Shown: positions 1 to 7,169 of the stretch, piece by piece
Position numbering within the stretch: the stretch's first letter is position 1
How the letters are laid out: every line of letters begins with the position of its first letter
Origin: Deltaproteobacteria bacterium
GTDB taxonomy: Bacteria > Desulfobacterota > Syntrophobacteria > B119-G9
NCBI GenBank assembly: GCA_003646715.1
Contig: QMLL01000041.1
Coordinates: 1-9,658 of the forward strand
DNA: 9,658 bases
Direction of reading: 5' to 3'
The notes under the pieces: model-generated
What the model was told of the DNA's origin: nothing
Database searches by the model: none
The model's input: the letters and a program-made list of their open reading frames with translations, nothing else
Translations under genes and position numbers: made by a program

Positions 1-650
1 AAATAGTCATCATCTATGTAATTGACATAGCAGTTTACTATTTTTCCACTGTTTTTTTTGAACCAATCGGAAATGTTATCCGGAACAAGAAGTTCTTTTG
101 GTGAAATGCGAGCTAGTTCGTCGATAAGCTCGTCTGCCGAGATTAATTCGGTGACTTTAAACTCGGCGGTGGTGATGTCAAGATACGACAGTCCAAAAGA
201 ATCCCTCTTTTTGTCTGGAAAGATAGCGGCAAGGTAGTTCGAGTTCTTGGCTTCCAGGTTTTCATCGCTGGTAACCAGTCCTGGCGTCAGGACCCGAACG
301 ACTTCTCTTTTTACAAGCCCCTTCGCTTTCTTGGGATCTTCAACCTGTTCACAAATTGCAACCTTGTGTCCGGCCTCGAGTAGCTTAGAAATATAATTTT
401 CAGCAGCGTGGTAGGGGACACCGCACATCGGGATGGGATTTTCGGCCTGTTTGTCGCGGGAAGTGAGCGTTATGCCAAGAATTCTGGATGCCAGTTCAGC
501 ATCCTCGAAGAACATTTCGTAAAAATCTCCCATTCTGTAAAAGAGAAGTGTGCCTTGGTATTTCTCCTTTAACTCCAGATACTGTTGCATCATCGGAGTT
601 AGAGAAGCGGTGATCTTTTGAATGGATTTCCCTTCGCCACTATCAGCCAT
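1..650 (-). CDS. mutS: DNA mismatch repair protein MutS, N-terminal part (truncated by window edge)
   Basis: MutS recognises mismatches and small loops in newly replicated DNA and starts methyl-independent or MutL-dependent repair in the cytoplasm. Translating the minus strand from the ATG at 650 gives 216 codons without a stop, running off the window at base 1. Residues 40-48 (RMGDFYEMF) contain the Phe-X-Glu mismatch-reading motif (F43, E45). PMCGVPYHA follows at 74-82 and AICEQVEDP at 98-106, so the mismatch-binding domain I is complete and the connector domain has begun. The ATPase part lies outside the window. The start gives the normal N-terminus (QKITASLTPMMQQYLELK). A GTG five codons upstream is also in frame, but neither start has a strong Shine-Dalgarno sequence. 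The gene lies downstream of lapA, separated by a hairpin terminator, so it probably has its own promoter or depends on readthrough. Identification is secure. Confidence 0.97.
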   Translation of the reverse strand, partial: MADSGEGKSIQKITASLTPMMQQYLELKEKYQGTLLFYRMGDFYEMFFEDAELASRILGITLTSRDKQAENPIPMCGVPYHAAENYISKLLEAGHKVAICEQVEDPKKAKGLVKREVVRVLTPGLVTSDENLEAKNSNYLAAIFPDKKRDSFGLSYLDITTAEFKVTELISADELIDELARISPKELLVPDNISDWFKKNSGKIVNCYVNYIDDDY

Positions 651-683
651 GGCTTCATACTTCACTGCTTATGATTGCTTTCT

Positions 684-717
684 AAAAATGAAATACCACC
701 AGTGCTGGCTGGTGGTA
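684..717 (-). terminator. Intrinsic terminator after lapA (minus strand)
   Basis: A perfect 9-bp stem (694-702 with 709-717, TACCACCAG/CTGGTGGTA) closes a 6-nt loop. Read on the minus strand it is followed by a T-rich stretch (693 down to 684, TTTCATTTTT). It lies 51 nt past the lapA stop and 33 nt before the mutS start. The plus-strand side lacks a T-tract, so it should act on leftward transcripts. It either ends the phosphoesterase-HIT-lapA operon or attenuates transcription entering mutS. Confidence 0.7.
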
Positions 718-741
718 ATTCGGAATAACTAAAGAAAATTG

Positions 742-759
742 TCGGTTTTAATCGGTTTT
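742..759. repeat. Two 8-bp direct repeats with 10-bp period between lapA and mutS
   Basis: TCGGTTTT occurs at 742-749 and again at 752-759, separated by AA, giving a spacing of one helical turn. The repeats lie just downstream of the lapA stop codon. On the minus strand a loose promoter-like pair surrounds them (TTGATC at 766-761, then 17 nt, then GACAAT at 743-738). A binding site for a regulator of mutS is possible, but chance is not excluded in such a short stretch. Confidence 0.3.
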
Positions 760-767
760 CGATCAAA

Positions 768-1304
768 CTATTTCTGCGTTTCTTTTGAAGTTTCTTGGCT
801 GCTCTTTTCTTCAGCATCGCTTGCCTCTGTTTCAGCAGCCGGTTCCTCCGGCTTCTCCTCTGTTCCCTTGCTTTCCTCTGAGACCTTATCAGCCGGTGGG
901 GAAGTTTCTTCCCGGGTTTGTTCGGGAGCAGGCGGAATAATTACCCGTTCTTCGGGTTTTTCAGTAGCTTCTTGCTCGGCAGCCGGTTTCCCCTCTGTTG
1001 GTGTTGGAAATCCCTGGTAAGACTCGAGTTTCTCCTGAAGCGTTTCCTTTTCCTTTCTAACCTTGGAAAGTGTCTTTCGAGTACCAAGCCAGGGTTTCAG
1101 CAGAAGAACAATCCCGATGAAAAAGCCAATTCCTATACTGATGAGCAAGATTTCATAAACTTTCAGCGACCATTCGATGGGAGCCCTAACTTTCAAGTCC
1201 AGAACAAAGTTGTGCGAAACACTGAAAGTTGCCATGTTTTGGTAAGCAAATAAAGCTATAATGCCTACTACCAACAAGAAAATAATTAATTTAAAGAGCC
1301 TCAT
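768..1304 (-). CDS. LapA-domain (DUF1049) inner-membrane protein with long acidic tail
   Basis: This 178-residue protein has the layout of the LapA (lipopolysaccharide assembly protein A, DUF1049) family. There is an N-terminal transmembrane helix (about residues 4-21), a short periplasm-facing segment containing QNMATFSVSHNF, and a second helix (about 50-69). A charged segment likely to be helical follows (74-98). In Escherichia coli LapA works with LapB in the inner membrane to control LPS synthesis through LpxC turnover. Whether that holds here is inferred, because no lapB is in the window. Residues 99-178 are low-complexity, dominated by Glu, Pro, Ser, Thr and Lys, and are probably disordered in the cytoplasm. 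That makes this protein longer than the usual roughly 100-residue members. The ATG at 1304 overlaps the end of the HIT gene by 14 nt and is preceded by a strong GGAGGGAG ribosome binding site embedded in that gene. It is the last gene of a three-gene leftward operon. Confidence 0.8.
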   Translation of the reverse strand: MRLFKLIIFLLVVGIIALFAYQNMATFSVSHNFVLDLKVRAPIEWSLKVYEILLISIGIGFFIGIVLLLKPWLGTRKTLSKVRKEKETLQEKLESYQGFPTPTEGKPAAEQEATEKPEERVIIPPAPEQTREETSPPADKVSEESKGTEEKPEEPAAETEASDAEEKSSQETSKETQK

Positions 1305-1791
1305 TAAATTCTCCCTCCTCGAAATAAGGTTTCAACTTTCGATACGTTTGTTGCAAATGCTCGGGAATCGTCCTGACTTCTCCGAGCACCGTGATAAAAC
1401 TCGTATCACCATTCCATCTTGGAACCACGTGATAGTGGAGGTGGTCTGCCATTCCTGCACCTGCCACTTTTCCAAGATTGAGTCCCACATTAAAACCATC
1501 GGGATTCATAACCTTTTTTATTATCCTTATACAGCTTCTCACCAATTTGGTGAGTTCAAGCAATTCCTCGTCGCTCAGCCCTTCCAGCGAAGGCAAATGA
1601 CGCCAGGGGGCAACTAACAGGTGTCCATTATTGTAAGGATATCTATTCATCACCACCATGCAATGCTTACCTCTAAACAGTATAAGTCGTTCACTATCAT
1701 CTGCGTCAGGGGGTGGTGGACAAAAGATGCAATAATTTTCCCTTTCACCCAGGATGTATTCCATTCGCCACGGAGCCCAGAGATTCTTCAT
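1291..1791 (-). CDS. HIT-family protein (Ap4A phosphorylase/hydrolase-like)
   Basis: This 166-residue histidine-triad protein acts on nucleotide substrates such as diadenosine polyphosphates or adenylylated compounds. The exact substrate cannot be read from sequence. The catalytic triad HLHYHVV is at residues 117-123, with H117, H119 and H121. The N-terminus LWAPWRMEYI and the C21-X2-C24 pair, which may hold zinc together with downstream His residues, are typical of the bacterial branch annotated as AP-4-A phosphorylase. NNGHLLVAP (54-62) is the conserved strand-turn of the HIT fold. Length is normal for the family. The start at 1791 lies 4 nt after the phosphoesterase stop and has only a weak ribosome binding site, so translation is probably coupled to the upstream gene. 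The 3' end carries the ribosome binding site of the LapA gene. Confidence 0.9.
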   Translation of the reverse strand: MKNLWAPWRMEYILGERENYCIFCPPPPDADDSERLILFRGKHCMVVMNRYPYNNGHLLVAPWRHLPSLEGLSDEELLELTKLVRSCIRIIKKVMNPDGFNVGLNLGKVAGAGMADHLHYHVVPRWNGDTSFITVLGEVRTIPEHLQQTYRKLKPYFEEGEFNEAL

Positions 1792-1795
1792 AGCA

Positions 1796-2287
1796 TCAAC
1801 CCGTCAAGTAAATAATTTCAGCTTTTACTGTCGTATCACCGTTAATGTGAATCAATCCAACACTGGGAGGATACTTGGGCCGGTTACCTTTCAAGGAACC
1901 GGGATTAAAAAGTAACCTGCCGTCCGGCAGATGTTTTATCAGCGGCCTGTGAGTATGCCCGTAAACCACAATGTTTGCTTGTGGAAATTCTTTCAAGATG
2001 TTTTCTTCAATGGGATAACAAATACCCCATCCGTGGGTTACCCCTATTTTCAGCTTATCTAGGGTGAAGAAAATTTTAGCGTCCAGAATGTCTTGCAAAG
2101 CGGGGCTATCCATGTTGCCTCTCACGGCGTACAGGGGAAACTGTTCAAGATAACTGTAAACCGGATAGCCAACAATATCTCCGGCATGAATTACAGCGTC
2201 GACATCACTAAAATATTCTTCAACAACCTTTACAAATTCAGGCGTTAGTTCGCTCAAATGAGTATCTGAAAGAACTCCAATCTTCAT
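1796..2287 (-). CDS. YfcE/MJ0936-type metallophosphoesterase
   Basis: This is a small calcineurin-like phosphodiesterase of 163 residues, the usual size for the YfcE family. Members are metal-dependent (often Mn2+) and cleave phosphodiester bonds in artificial substrates; the physiological substrate is unknown. All metal-ligand motifs are present: D8-T-H10 near the N-terminus, GD with D37, GNMD with N58, H85 in GVTHG, and GHTH with H111 and H113, followed by NPGS at 128-131. The ATG at 2287 was chosen because an AGGTG ribosome binding site lies 7 nt upstream and the protein then begins MKIGVLSDTH, as relatives do. An in-frame TTG two codons earlier (2293) is only about 1 nt from that site and so is less likely. 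It is the first gene of the leftward operon with the HIT and LapA genes, an association that suggests nucleotide or phosphoester clean-up. Confidence 0.9.
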   Translation of the reverse strand: MKIGVLSDTHLSELTPEFVKVVEEYFSDVDAVIHAGDIVGYPVYSYLEQFPLYAVRGNMDSPALQDILDAKIFFTLDKLKIGVTHGWGICYPIEENILKEFPQANIVVYGHTHRPLIKHLPDGRLLFNPGSLKGNRPKYPPSVGLIHINGDTTVKAEIIYLTG

Positions 2288-2340
2288 TGGCAAGCACCTA
2301 CTTTTTCCCTCAACCGAAGAATTATCTCCGATTAGACTCT

Positions 2341-2378
2341 TTTATAATAAACATAGGAGTATATCAACTATCTTTCAA
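2341..2378 (-). promoter_or_regulatory. Candidate promoter(s) for the phosphoesterase-HIT-lapA operon
   Basis: Two overlapping sigma70-like pairings can be read on the minus strand. One is TTGAAA (2378-2373), a 17-nt spacer and TATGTT (2355-2350). The other is TTGATA (2367-2362), a 15-nt spacer and TATAAA (2346-2341). Both sit about 55-60 nt upstream of the phosphoesterase start in AT-rich DNA. Neither is near-consensus in both boxes and spacing. Confidence 0.35.
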
Positions 2379-2478
2379 AAAACAATGGATTTTTAATGCT
2401 GTTTTTACTGGTTTATTTGACGTGAAAAAAAATTGTGATGCAACCTGGCATGTCCTTGCTAATGCCCAACCGCGAATG

Positions 2479-2555
2479 AAGTTTTTAAATCCATGCGAAG
2501 CTTGGTATTGCCTGTTGACTCGAAAGAGTGTAAAAAGCTAAAACTTTAAAAACTT
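2479..2555. repeat. Widely spaced 11-bp inverted repeat
   Basis: AAGTTTTTAAA at 2479-2489 is the exact reverse complement of TTTAAAAACTT at 2545-2555, with 55 nt between. The arms flank the weak promoter candidate upstream of the antiporter gene. They could be paired operator half-sites or fold in RNA, but the arms are AT-only apart from one base pair, so chance is a real possibility. Confidence 0.4.
2515..2544 (+). promoter_or_regulatory. Weak promoter candidate for the antiporter gene
   Basis: TTGACT (2515-2520) matches five of six -35 bases. It is followed after 18 nt by TAAAAC (2539-2544), which matches four of six -10 bases. It would start transcription about 55 nt upstream of the antiporter ATG. 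Confidence 0.3.
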
Positions 2556-2605
2556 GTTATGAGGTTGTGTCTGGTTAAGAATTCAAGATCCAATCAGGAG
2601 TTGGT

Positions 2606-4090
2606 ATGGCAGTAAGTTTAGCTCTCATAATCATTTTAGGCTTAAGTGCTGACTATCTTTTCAGAAAACTGAAGCTTCCCGGGTTGGTGGGAATGCTTAT
2701 AGTTGGAATCCTCTGCGGACCATATGTATTTGGTCTCATGCAGCCGGAAATGATGGATGTTTCCGGTGATTTCAGGAAGATTGCTCTGATTGTGATACTG
2801 CTGAGAGCCGGTTTCGAGCTCCACAAGGATACCCTCAACAGGGTTGGTAAAGCAGCTCTCACTATGGCATGCATACCTGCAGTGTTTGAAATTGTAGGGG
2901 TAGTACTCGTTGCACCTCCTCTCCTTCACATTAGTTATCTCGAAGCCGCTATCCTGGGGTCCATTCTTGGTGCTGTATCTCCTGCGGTTGTAGTGCCGCT
3001 CATGATAGATTTTATGGATAGGGGAAGGGGCGCAAAGAAGGGGATTCCTACCTTGATCCTGGCTGCATCTTCGGTGGATGATGTTTTCGTGATTGTAATC
3101 TTTACTATATTTTTGGGGATGTATGGAGGAGGAGAAGTAAGCATACTATCAAGCCTTGCAAAAATCCCCGTTTCAATAACTCTTGGCATTCTTGTGGGTA
3201 TAATTCCGGGTTATTTCCTGTACAAATTGTTTCAGAAATACGACTGGCGCCCGCCCAAGAAGACTCTCGCGGTGCTGGGTGTTTCGATCCTCCTCACATG
3301 GCTTGAAGATGTATGCGAAAAATGGGTACCTATAGCTAGTTTACTGGGAGTAATGGCTATCGGGTTTATAATACTGGAAAAGTCTGAACCCATTGCTCAC
3401 ATGATCTCCCAAAAATTAAAAAAGCTCTGGGTTTTTGCAGAGTTGCTGTTGTTTGTCCTCGTTGGCGCCCAGGTAAACGTACATGTTGCCTGGAAAGCCG
3501 GTCTTACCGGGACACTTGTCGTACTTATAGGTCTTATCTTCAGAAGTGTGGGCACGTACCTGTCTCTCATTGGCAGCGGGCTTAACTTCAGGGATAAGAT
3601 CTTTTGTGTGATAGCTTATATTCCTAAGGCCACAGTTCAAGCGGCGATTGGAGCGGTGCCGCTGGCTGCCGGTGTTGCATCTGGGGAACTGATACTGGCA
3701 ATAGCCGTTCTTTCAATCTTGCTTACCGCTCCTCTTGGTGCCATCGGAATAATGATCTATGGTGAAAAAGTGCTTGATCACGGAGAACTGTCTCCTTATA
3801 AGTTTAAAGATCTCAGGGAAAAGCTTGAATTGCCCAGGGTAGGCGAGAGAGTCAGAAGCAAAAAGTATAATACGGTCTGGAAGATTATCGAAGAAAAAGA
3901 AGTGTGGCTTCCAAAATCTGAGATCCCCGGGGCTGAAACCTATGAAGGTGATCTCGTGCCAGCAATACACATCCGTTATTGGAAAGAAAATTCCAGCAAT
4001 GCACCCGGAAAAGGGAAAACCATGGTTTTCAGATATAGCCAGTTTGATCCTTCTTTCCATAATCATTGGGAAGTCTTGTACGAGTGGTAA
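2606..4090 (+). CDS. Cation:proton antiporter (Na+/H+ exchanger family) with C-terminal soluble domain
   Basis: This 494-residue inner-membrane antiporter probably exchanges Na+ or K+ for H+ in pH and salt balance. Residues 1-385 form about a dozen hydrophobic helices with the family landmarks. These are GLVGMLIVGILCGPY (26-40) in the first helices, SPAVVVP (125-131), and SSVDDVFVI (155-163), whose D158-D159 pair is the expected ion/proton site. R313 in IFRSVG and IPKATVQAA (339-347) also fit the CPA fold. After the last helix, residues 397-494 form a polar region that includes KFKDLREKLELPRVGERV and ends HNHWEVLYEW. It has no TrkA-N or TrkA-C signature, and I do not recognise it. The start has a CAGGAG ribosome binding site 5 nt upstream. 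The gene stands alone between the divergent operon and the yqeY promoter, and no clear terminator follows it. The ion specificity cannot be told from sequence. Confidence 0.9.
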   Translation: MAVSLALIIILGLSADYLFRKLKLPGLVGMLIVGILCGPYVFGLMQPEMMDVSGDFRKIALIVILLRAGFELHKDTLNRVGKAALTMACIPAVFEIVGVVLVAPPLLHISYLEAAILGSILGAVSPAVVVPLMIDFMDRGRGAKKGIPTLILAASSVDDVFVIVIFTIFLGMYGGGEVSILSSLAKIPVSITLGILVGIIPGYFLYKLFQKYDWRPPKKTLAVLGVSILLTWLEDVCEKWVPIASLLGVMAIGFIILEKSEPIAHMISQKLKKLWVFAELLLFVLVGAQVNVHVAWKAGLTGTLVVLIGLIFRSVGTYLSLIGSGLNFRDKIFCVIAYIPKATVQAAIGAVPLAAGVASGELILAIAVLSILLTAPLGAIGIMIYGEKVLDHGELSPYKFKDLREKLELPRVGERVRSKKYNTVWKIIEEKEVWLPKSEIPGAETYEGDLVPAIHIRYWKENSSNAPGKGKTMVFRYSQFDPSFHNHWEVLYEW

Positions 4091-4098
4091 ATTTGTGC

Positions 4099-4118
4099 GG
4101 TAAGCTTATTGACTTACC
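4099..4118. repeat. Short dyad overlapping the yqeY promoter -35 box
   Basis: GGTAAG (4099-4104) and CTTACC (4113-4118) are perfect 6-bp inverted arms around 8 nt. The right arm overlaps the -35 hexamer TTGACT. There is no following T-run, so it is a poor terminator for the antiporter gene and could instead be an operator. Short enough to be chance. Confidence 0.35.
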
Positions 4119-4136
4119 AGCGAAACAAATTAGAAT
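4109..4136 (+). promoter_or_regulatory. Sigma70-type promoter for yqeY-mutS2-dnaG
   Basis: TTGACT (4109-4114), a 16-nt spacer and TAGAAT (4131-4136) match five of six bases in each box. Transcription would begin near 4143, giving an untranslated leader of about 108 nt before yqeY. That leader contains a small CTGC/GCAG hairpin (4207-4218) and two purine-rich ribosome-binding-like stretches. Confidence 0.6.
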
Positions 4137-4250
4137 TACAGATAACGTTTGCCACGTCTACTGGTAGCCTCGTAACAAATAAATGAAATAGGTGCAAATT
4201 TTTATCTGCTGCGGCAGAAAGAGGAGAAGAAAAAGAGAGGAGCTAAGCTG

Positions 4251-4703
4251 ATGTCATTGCTGGATCAAATTCATTCTGATTTGAAAGAGGCCATGAAGGC
4301 CAAAGATAGCATAAGGCTGGGGGCACTTCGCCTGATTCTTACCGCGGTGAAGAATAAGGAGAAGGAACTGAGAAGAGAACTTGAAGAACGGGAAGTACTC
4401 CAGATTGTGTCCAATCAGATTAAGCAGAGAAAAGATTCCATAGAGCAATACAGGAAGGGTGGCAGGGAAGATCTTGTCCAAAAAGAAGAGCAAGAGCTTG
4501 AAATATTGCAGGCGTATATGCCTCAACAGCTTTCCGAAGAAGAACTGGAAAAACTGGTAACAGAAACCATAAAAGAAGTAGGTGCCACGAGCGTGAAAGA
4601 TCTGGGCAAGGTAATGAAAGCAATTATGCCCCGGATTGCGGGACGTGCCGATGGTAAAGTAGTGAACCAGATGGTACGCGCACAACTATCATCAACATCA
4701 TGA
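4251..4703 (+). CDS. yqeY: GatB/YqeY domain-containing protein
   Basis: This 150-residue protein of the YqeY family is all-helical and resembles the C-terminal tail domain of the GatB amidotransferase subunit. Its role is not firmly established; links to tRNA-dependent amidation are by homology only. Recognisable segments are the N-terminal LKEAMKAKDSIRLGALRLI (11-29), the charged IVSNQIKQRKDSIEQYRKGGR (52-72), LQAYMPQQLSEEEL (85-98), and the C-terminal stretch DLGKVMKAIMPRIAGRADGK (116-135), which contains the typical GRADG signature. Length is standard. The ATG has an AGGAG ribosome binding site 8 nt upstream. The stop overlaps the mutS2 start as ATGA, so the two are translationally coupled. 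A yqeY gene next to dnaG and rpoD is a common bacterial arrangement, usually with rpsU in front, which is missing here. Confidence 0.92.
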   Translation: MSLLDQIHSDLKEAMKAKDSIRLGALRLILTAVKNKEKELRRELEEREVLQIVSNQIKQRKDSIEQYRKGGREDLVQKEEQELEILQAYMPQQLSEEELEKLVTETIKEVGATSVKDLGKVMKAIMPRIAGRADGKVVNQMVRAQLSSTS

Positions 4704-7144
4704 ACCCTCATTCTCTTCGCTGTCTCGAATATCAGACAATACTTGATTTGTTAGCTGATCTGGCTGTGTCACCACTGGGGCGTGACGAGTGTCTGAAAAC
4801 AACACCTAGTGCTAATGTTGAGCTAATAACCATAAGCCATCGCCAGGTTAAAGAAATCGGCGAACTGGAAAGTGCCGAAGGCGCGCTCCCACTTTCGTCG
4901 GTACATGATATTCGGCCGCACTTGAAAACGCTTCAGGTCCGGGGCGCTACGCTGGATGCAAATGCTTTGCTTGAGATAAAGAAAACCATCCATACCGTAT
5001 CACTTCTTTACAGGTGGAAGAATAAATGTGACAAGTACTATCCTAATGTGAGAGAACTGTTTTCCGGGCTTGTCCCGCTTGAAGAGCTTTACAGAAAAAT
5101 AAACGAGTCAGTCAGCGATTGGGGGACCATTAAAGATTCGGCAAGCCCTGAGCTTCAAAAAATCAGAAAAAAGCTTCATACCCTTCGGGAAAAAATCAAT
5201 GCGAATTTTGGTTCTTTATTCGAGCGCAAAGGGATAGCTCACATTTTTCAGGATCGTGTTATTTCCGTGAGGAATAACAGATTTGTGGTTCCGGTAAGGG
5301 CAGAATCCAAGGGAGTTATAAAAGGAATAATTCATGATGCATCACAGAGTGGTGCCACTGTATACCTGGAGCCGCTAGAGCTGGTCTCTCTAAACAACGA
5401 GTGGAACGAGCTTCATCAAGCCGAGAAAGCAGAAGAAAGAAGAATACTCGCTAACCTGAGCAATGAAGTGAGGGAAAATTCGGAACAAATTGAGGCCAAC
5501 CTGGAGCTTCTTGGAAAAATCGATTGTATCCGTGCAAAAGCCCGGTTGGGAAAGATAATCAACGGGATTGTCCCTGAACTTTCAAATACGGATTTTAAAC
5601 TCAATGATGCTTATCACCCCCTTTTGCTTCTCCAGTACCTTGCCCAACAGGGATCAGAGCTTATGCCGGATTCTTTCAAGAAGAAACTGATTTTGCCTCT
5701 CAAACCCGGGCTAAAAGTACCAAAGCCAGTTCCTATTTCTCTGGTTCTAACTCCCGCTTGTCATACGTTGATAATCAGTGGTCCAAATGCCGGCGGAAAA
5801 ACTGTTACCCTGAAAACTGTGGGGCTTCTTTCCTTGATGAACCAGAGCGGAATACCGGTGCCTGTGAAGGAAGGTAGCCTGTTCAGAGTCTTTGAAGGGA
5901 TATTTGTCGATATAGGTGATGAACAGGATATTCAGACGCATCTCAGCACCTTCTCTGCAAGGGTACAAAACTTGAGAGTCATTCTGGAATCTGTAACATC
6001 GGATTCGCTGGTGTTGCTGGATGAACTTGGGACTGGCACCGATCCTACAGAGGGGGCTGCGCTCGCCCTTGCTATCCTGGAACACTTGAAAGAACAGGGC
6101 ATCTGGACTCTTGTTACGACTCATTTCCATATGTTGAAAGCTTATGCTGCAATAACACCGGAGGTTGAAAATGTCTCTGTTAGTTTTGACGAAGCCACGG
6201 GGCAGCCTACGTTCCGACTCCAATTTGGATTATCGGGTACGAGTAATGCTTTCGACATAGCAATGCACCATGGTTTTCCCGGGTTCATATTGGAGAAAGC
6301 CAAGAATTTTCTCAAAAAGAACGAACTGGAAGGAAACCGTGTGCTTGGTGAACTGGAAGCTCTTCAACGAGCCACTGCGGCGATCAAAGATGAACTAGAA
6401 AACGAGAAGAGATCCGTAAAGCTGTTAAAAGAGAGACTTGAAGAGGAACATGAGCGACTGGTGCGCGAAAAAAATAAGGTTTTGCTTGATGCATCGGAGA
6501 AAGCCAGAAAAATTATTAATCAGGCAGAAAGGGAATTTCGAAAGCTTCTTACTCAGCTGAGAAAAGAAGGTCTGCGGAATGCTCCGAGAATAAAGCATGA
6601 CATTGGGGTGATCAAGCACAGAACCACACAGGAATTGAAACCCCATGAAACTGTCAGTTTAAAAGAAGACAGGCTAAGGGGGCAGGTGGAAGTCGGAGAG
6701 CAGGTAAAGATTATTTCATGCAAGAAAATTGGAAAACTCGTACGTATATCCCGCGATAAAAAGATTGCAGAAGTTCAAGTGGGAAACCTGCAGATAAAGG
6801 TTCCACCAGCAGACCTAGTACCTCACTCCTCAAAAAGTACCTTTAGAAAAACAGTCCAGAAGCATGATAATTGTTTGCGTTTTCCAGTTCCGTCCAACGT
6901 TACCAGGGAAGTCAACGTGGTTGGAAAAACAGTGGAAGAGGCAATCGAGGAGCTGGACAAGGTTATTGACTCAGCCATACTCGCTGGGATCGATGAAATA
7001 ACTGTAATTCATGGCCATGGAACCGGAAGACTCCGCGCAGGAATTCACTCATATCTCGATTCTAATCCTCAGGTTTCCAATTTTTACTTTCCAGAATTGA
7101 GACAGGGTGGGCGAGGCGTAACTGTCGTGGAACTAAAAGGATAA
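4700..7144 (+). CDS. mutS2: MutS2 ATPase with C-terminal Smr domain
   Basis: MutS2 is a MutS paralogue without the mismatch-reading domain. In other bacteria it has been linked to suppression of recombination and to splitting collided ribosomes; which applies here is unknown. The 814 residues begin with the core/clamp region (about 1-340). The ABC-type ATPase follows, with Walker A GPNAGGKT (361-368), the signature region THLSTFSAR (413-421), Walker B LVLLDELGTGTDP (437-449) and switch His in TTH (473-475). A coiled-coil segment (about 545-625) leads to a KOW-like small barrel (about 662-708) and the Smr domain (about 735-814). The Smr HGHGTGRLR motif (771-779) is intact. The upstream LDLRG-type motif instead reads VNVVG (738-742), so the usual Asp is Asn739 and the Arg is Val. 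Length is normal for the family. The start overlaps the yqeY stop by ATGA and the stop lies 25 nt before dnaG. Confidence 0.96.
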   Translation: MNPHSLRCLEYQTILDLLADLAVSPLGRDECLKTTPSANVELITISHRQVKEIGELESAEGALPLSSVHDIRPHLKTLQVRGATLDANALLEIKKTIHTVSLLYRWKNKCDKYYPNVRELFSGLVPLEELYRKINESVSDWGTIKDSASPELQKIRKKLHTLREKINANFGSLFERKGIAHIFQDRVISVRNNRFVVPVRAESKGVIKGIIHDASQSGATVYLEPLELVSLNNEWNELHQAEKAEERRILANLSNEVRENSEQIEANLELLGKIDCIRAKARLGKIINGIVPELSNTDFKLNDAYHPLLLLQYLAQQGSELMPDSFKKKLILPLKPGLKVPKPVPISLVLTPACHTLIISGPNAGGKTVTLKTVGLLSLMNQSGIPVPVKEGSLFRVFEGIFVDIGDEQDIQTHLSTFSARVQNLRVILESVTSDSLVLLDELGTGTDPTEGAALALAILEHLKEQGIWTLVTTHFHMLKAYAAITPEVENVSVSFDEATGQPTFRLQFGLSGTSNAFDIAMHHGFPGFILEKAKNFLKKNELEGNRVLGELEALQRATAAIKDELENEKRSVKLLKERLEEEHERLVREKNKVLLDASEKARKIINQAEREFRKLLTQLRKEGLRNAPRIKHDIGVIKHRTTQELKPHETVSLKEDRLRGQVEVGEQVKIISCKKIGKLVRISRDKKIAEVQVGNLQIKVPPADLVPHSSKSTFRKTVQKHDNCLRFPVPSNVTREVNVVGKTVEEAIEELDKVIDSAILAGIDEITVIHGHGTGRLRAGIHSYLDSNPQVSNFYFPELRQGGRGVTVVELKG

Positions 7145-7169
7145 TATTCTTTTTTTATGTGTTTACTCC

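Larger units (their letters stand above)
2288..2605. other. AT-rich divergent intergenic spacer without a convincing gene
   Basis: This 318-base stretch separates the leftward phosphoesterase operon from the rightward antiporter gene. An 84-codon plus-strand reading frame crosses it (2287-2541). It has no ribosome binding site, no family resemblance and an odd composition, so it was not called. The stretch holds the leftward promoter candidates, an 11-bp inverted repeat and a weak rightward promoter candidate. Confidence 0.6.

Noticed and set aside
739..1815. Several plus-strand reading frames opposite lapA, HIT and the intergenic junctions
   Set aside because: They are antisense to well-supported genes, have no ribosome binding sites and show low-complexity or implausible protein sequences.
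2287..2541. 84-codon plus-strand reading frame in the divergent spacer
   Set aside because: It starts inside the phosphoesterase start region, lacks a ribosome binding site, has no recognisable family pattern and lies in AT-rich intergenic DNA.
4091..4250. rpsU expected upstream of yqeY
   Set aside because: The 160-nt gap is too short for rpsU (about 65 codons) plus signals, and no S21-like peptide is encoded.
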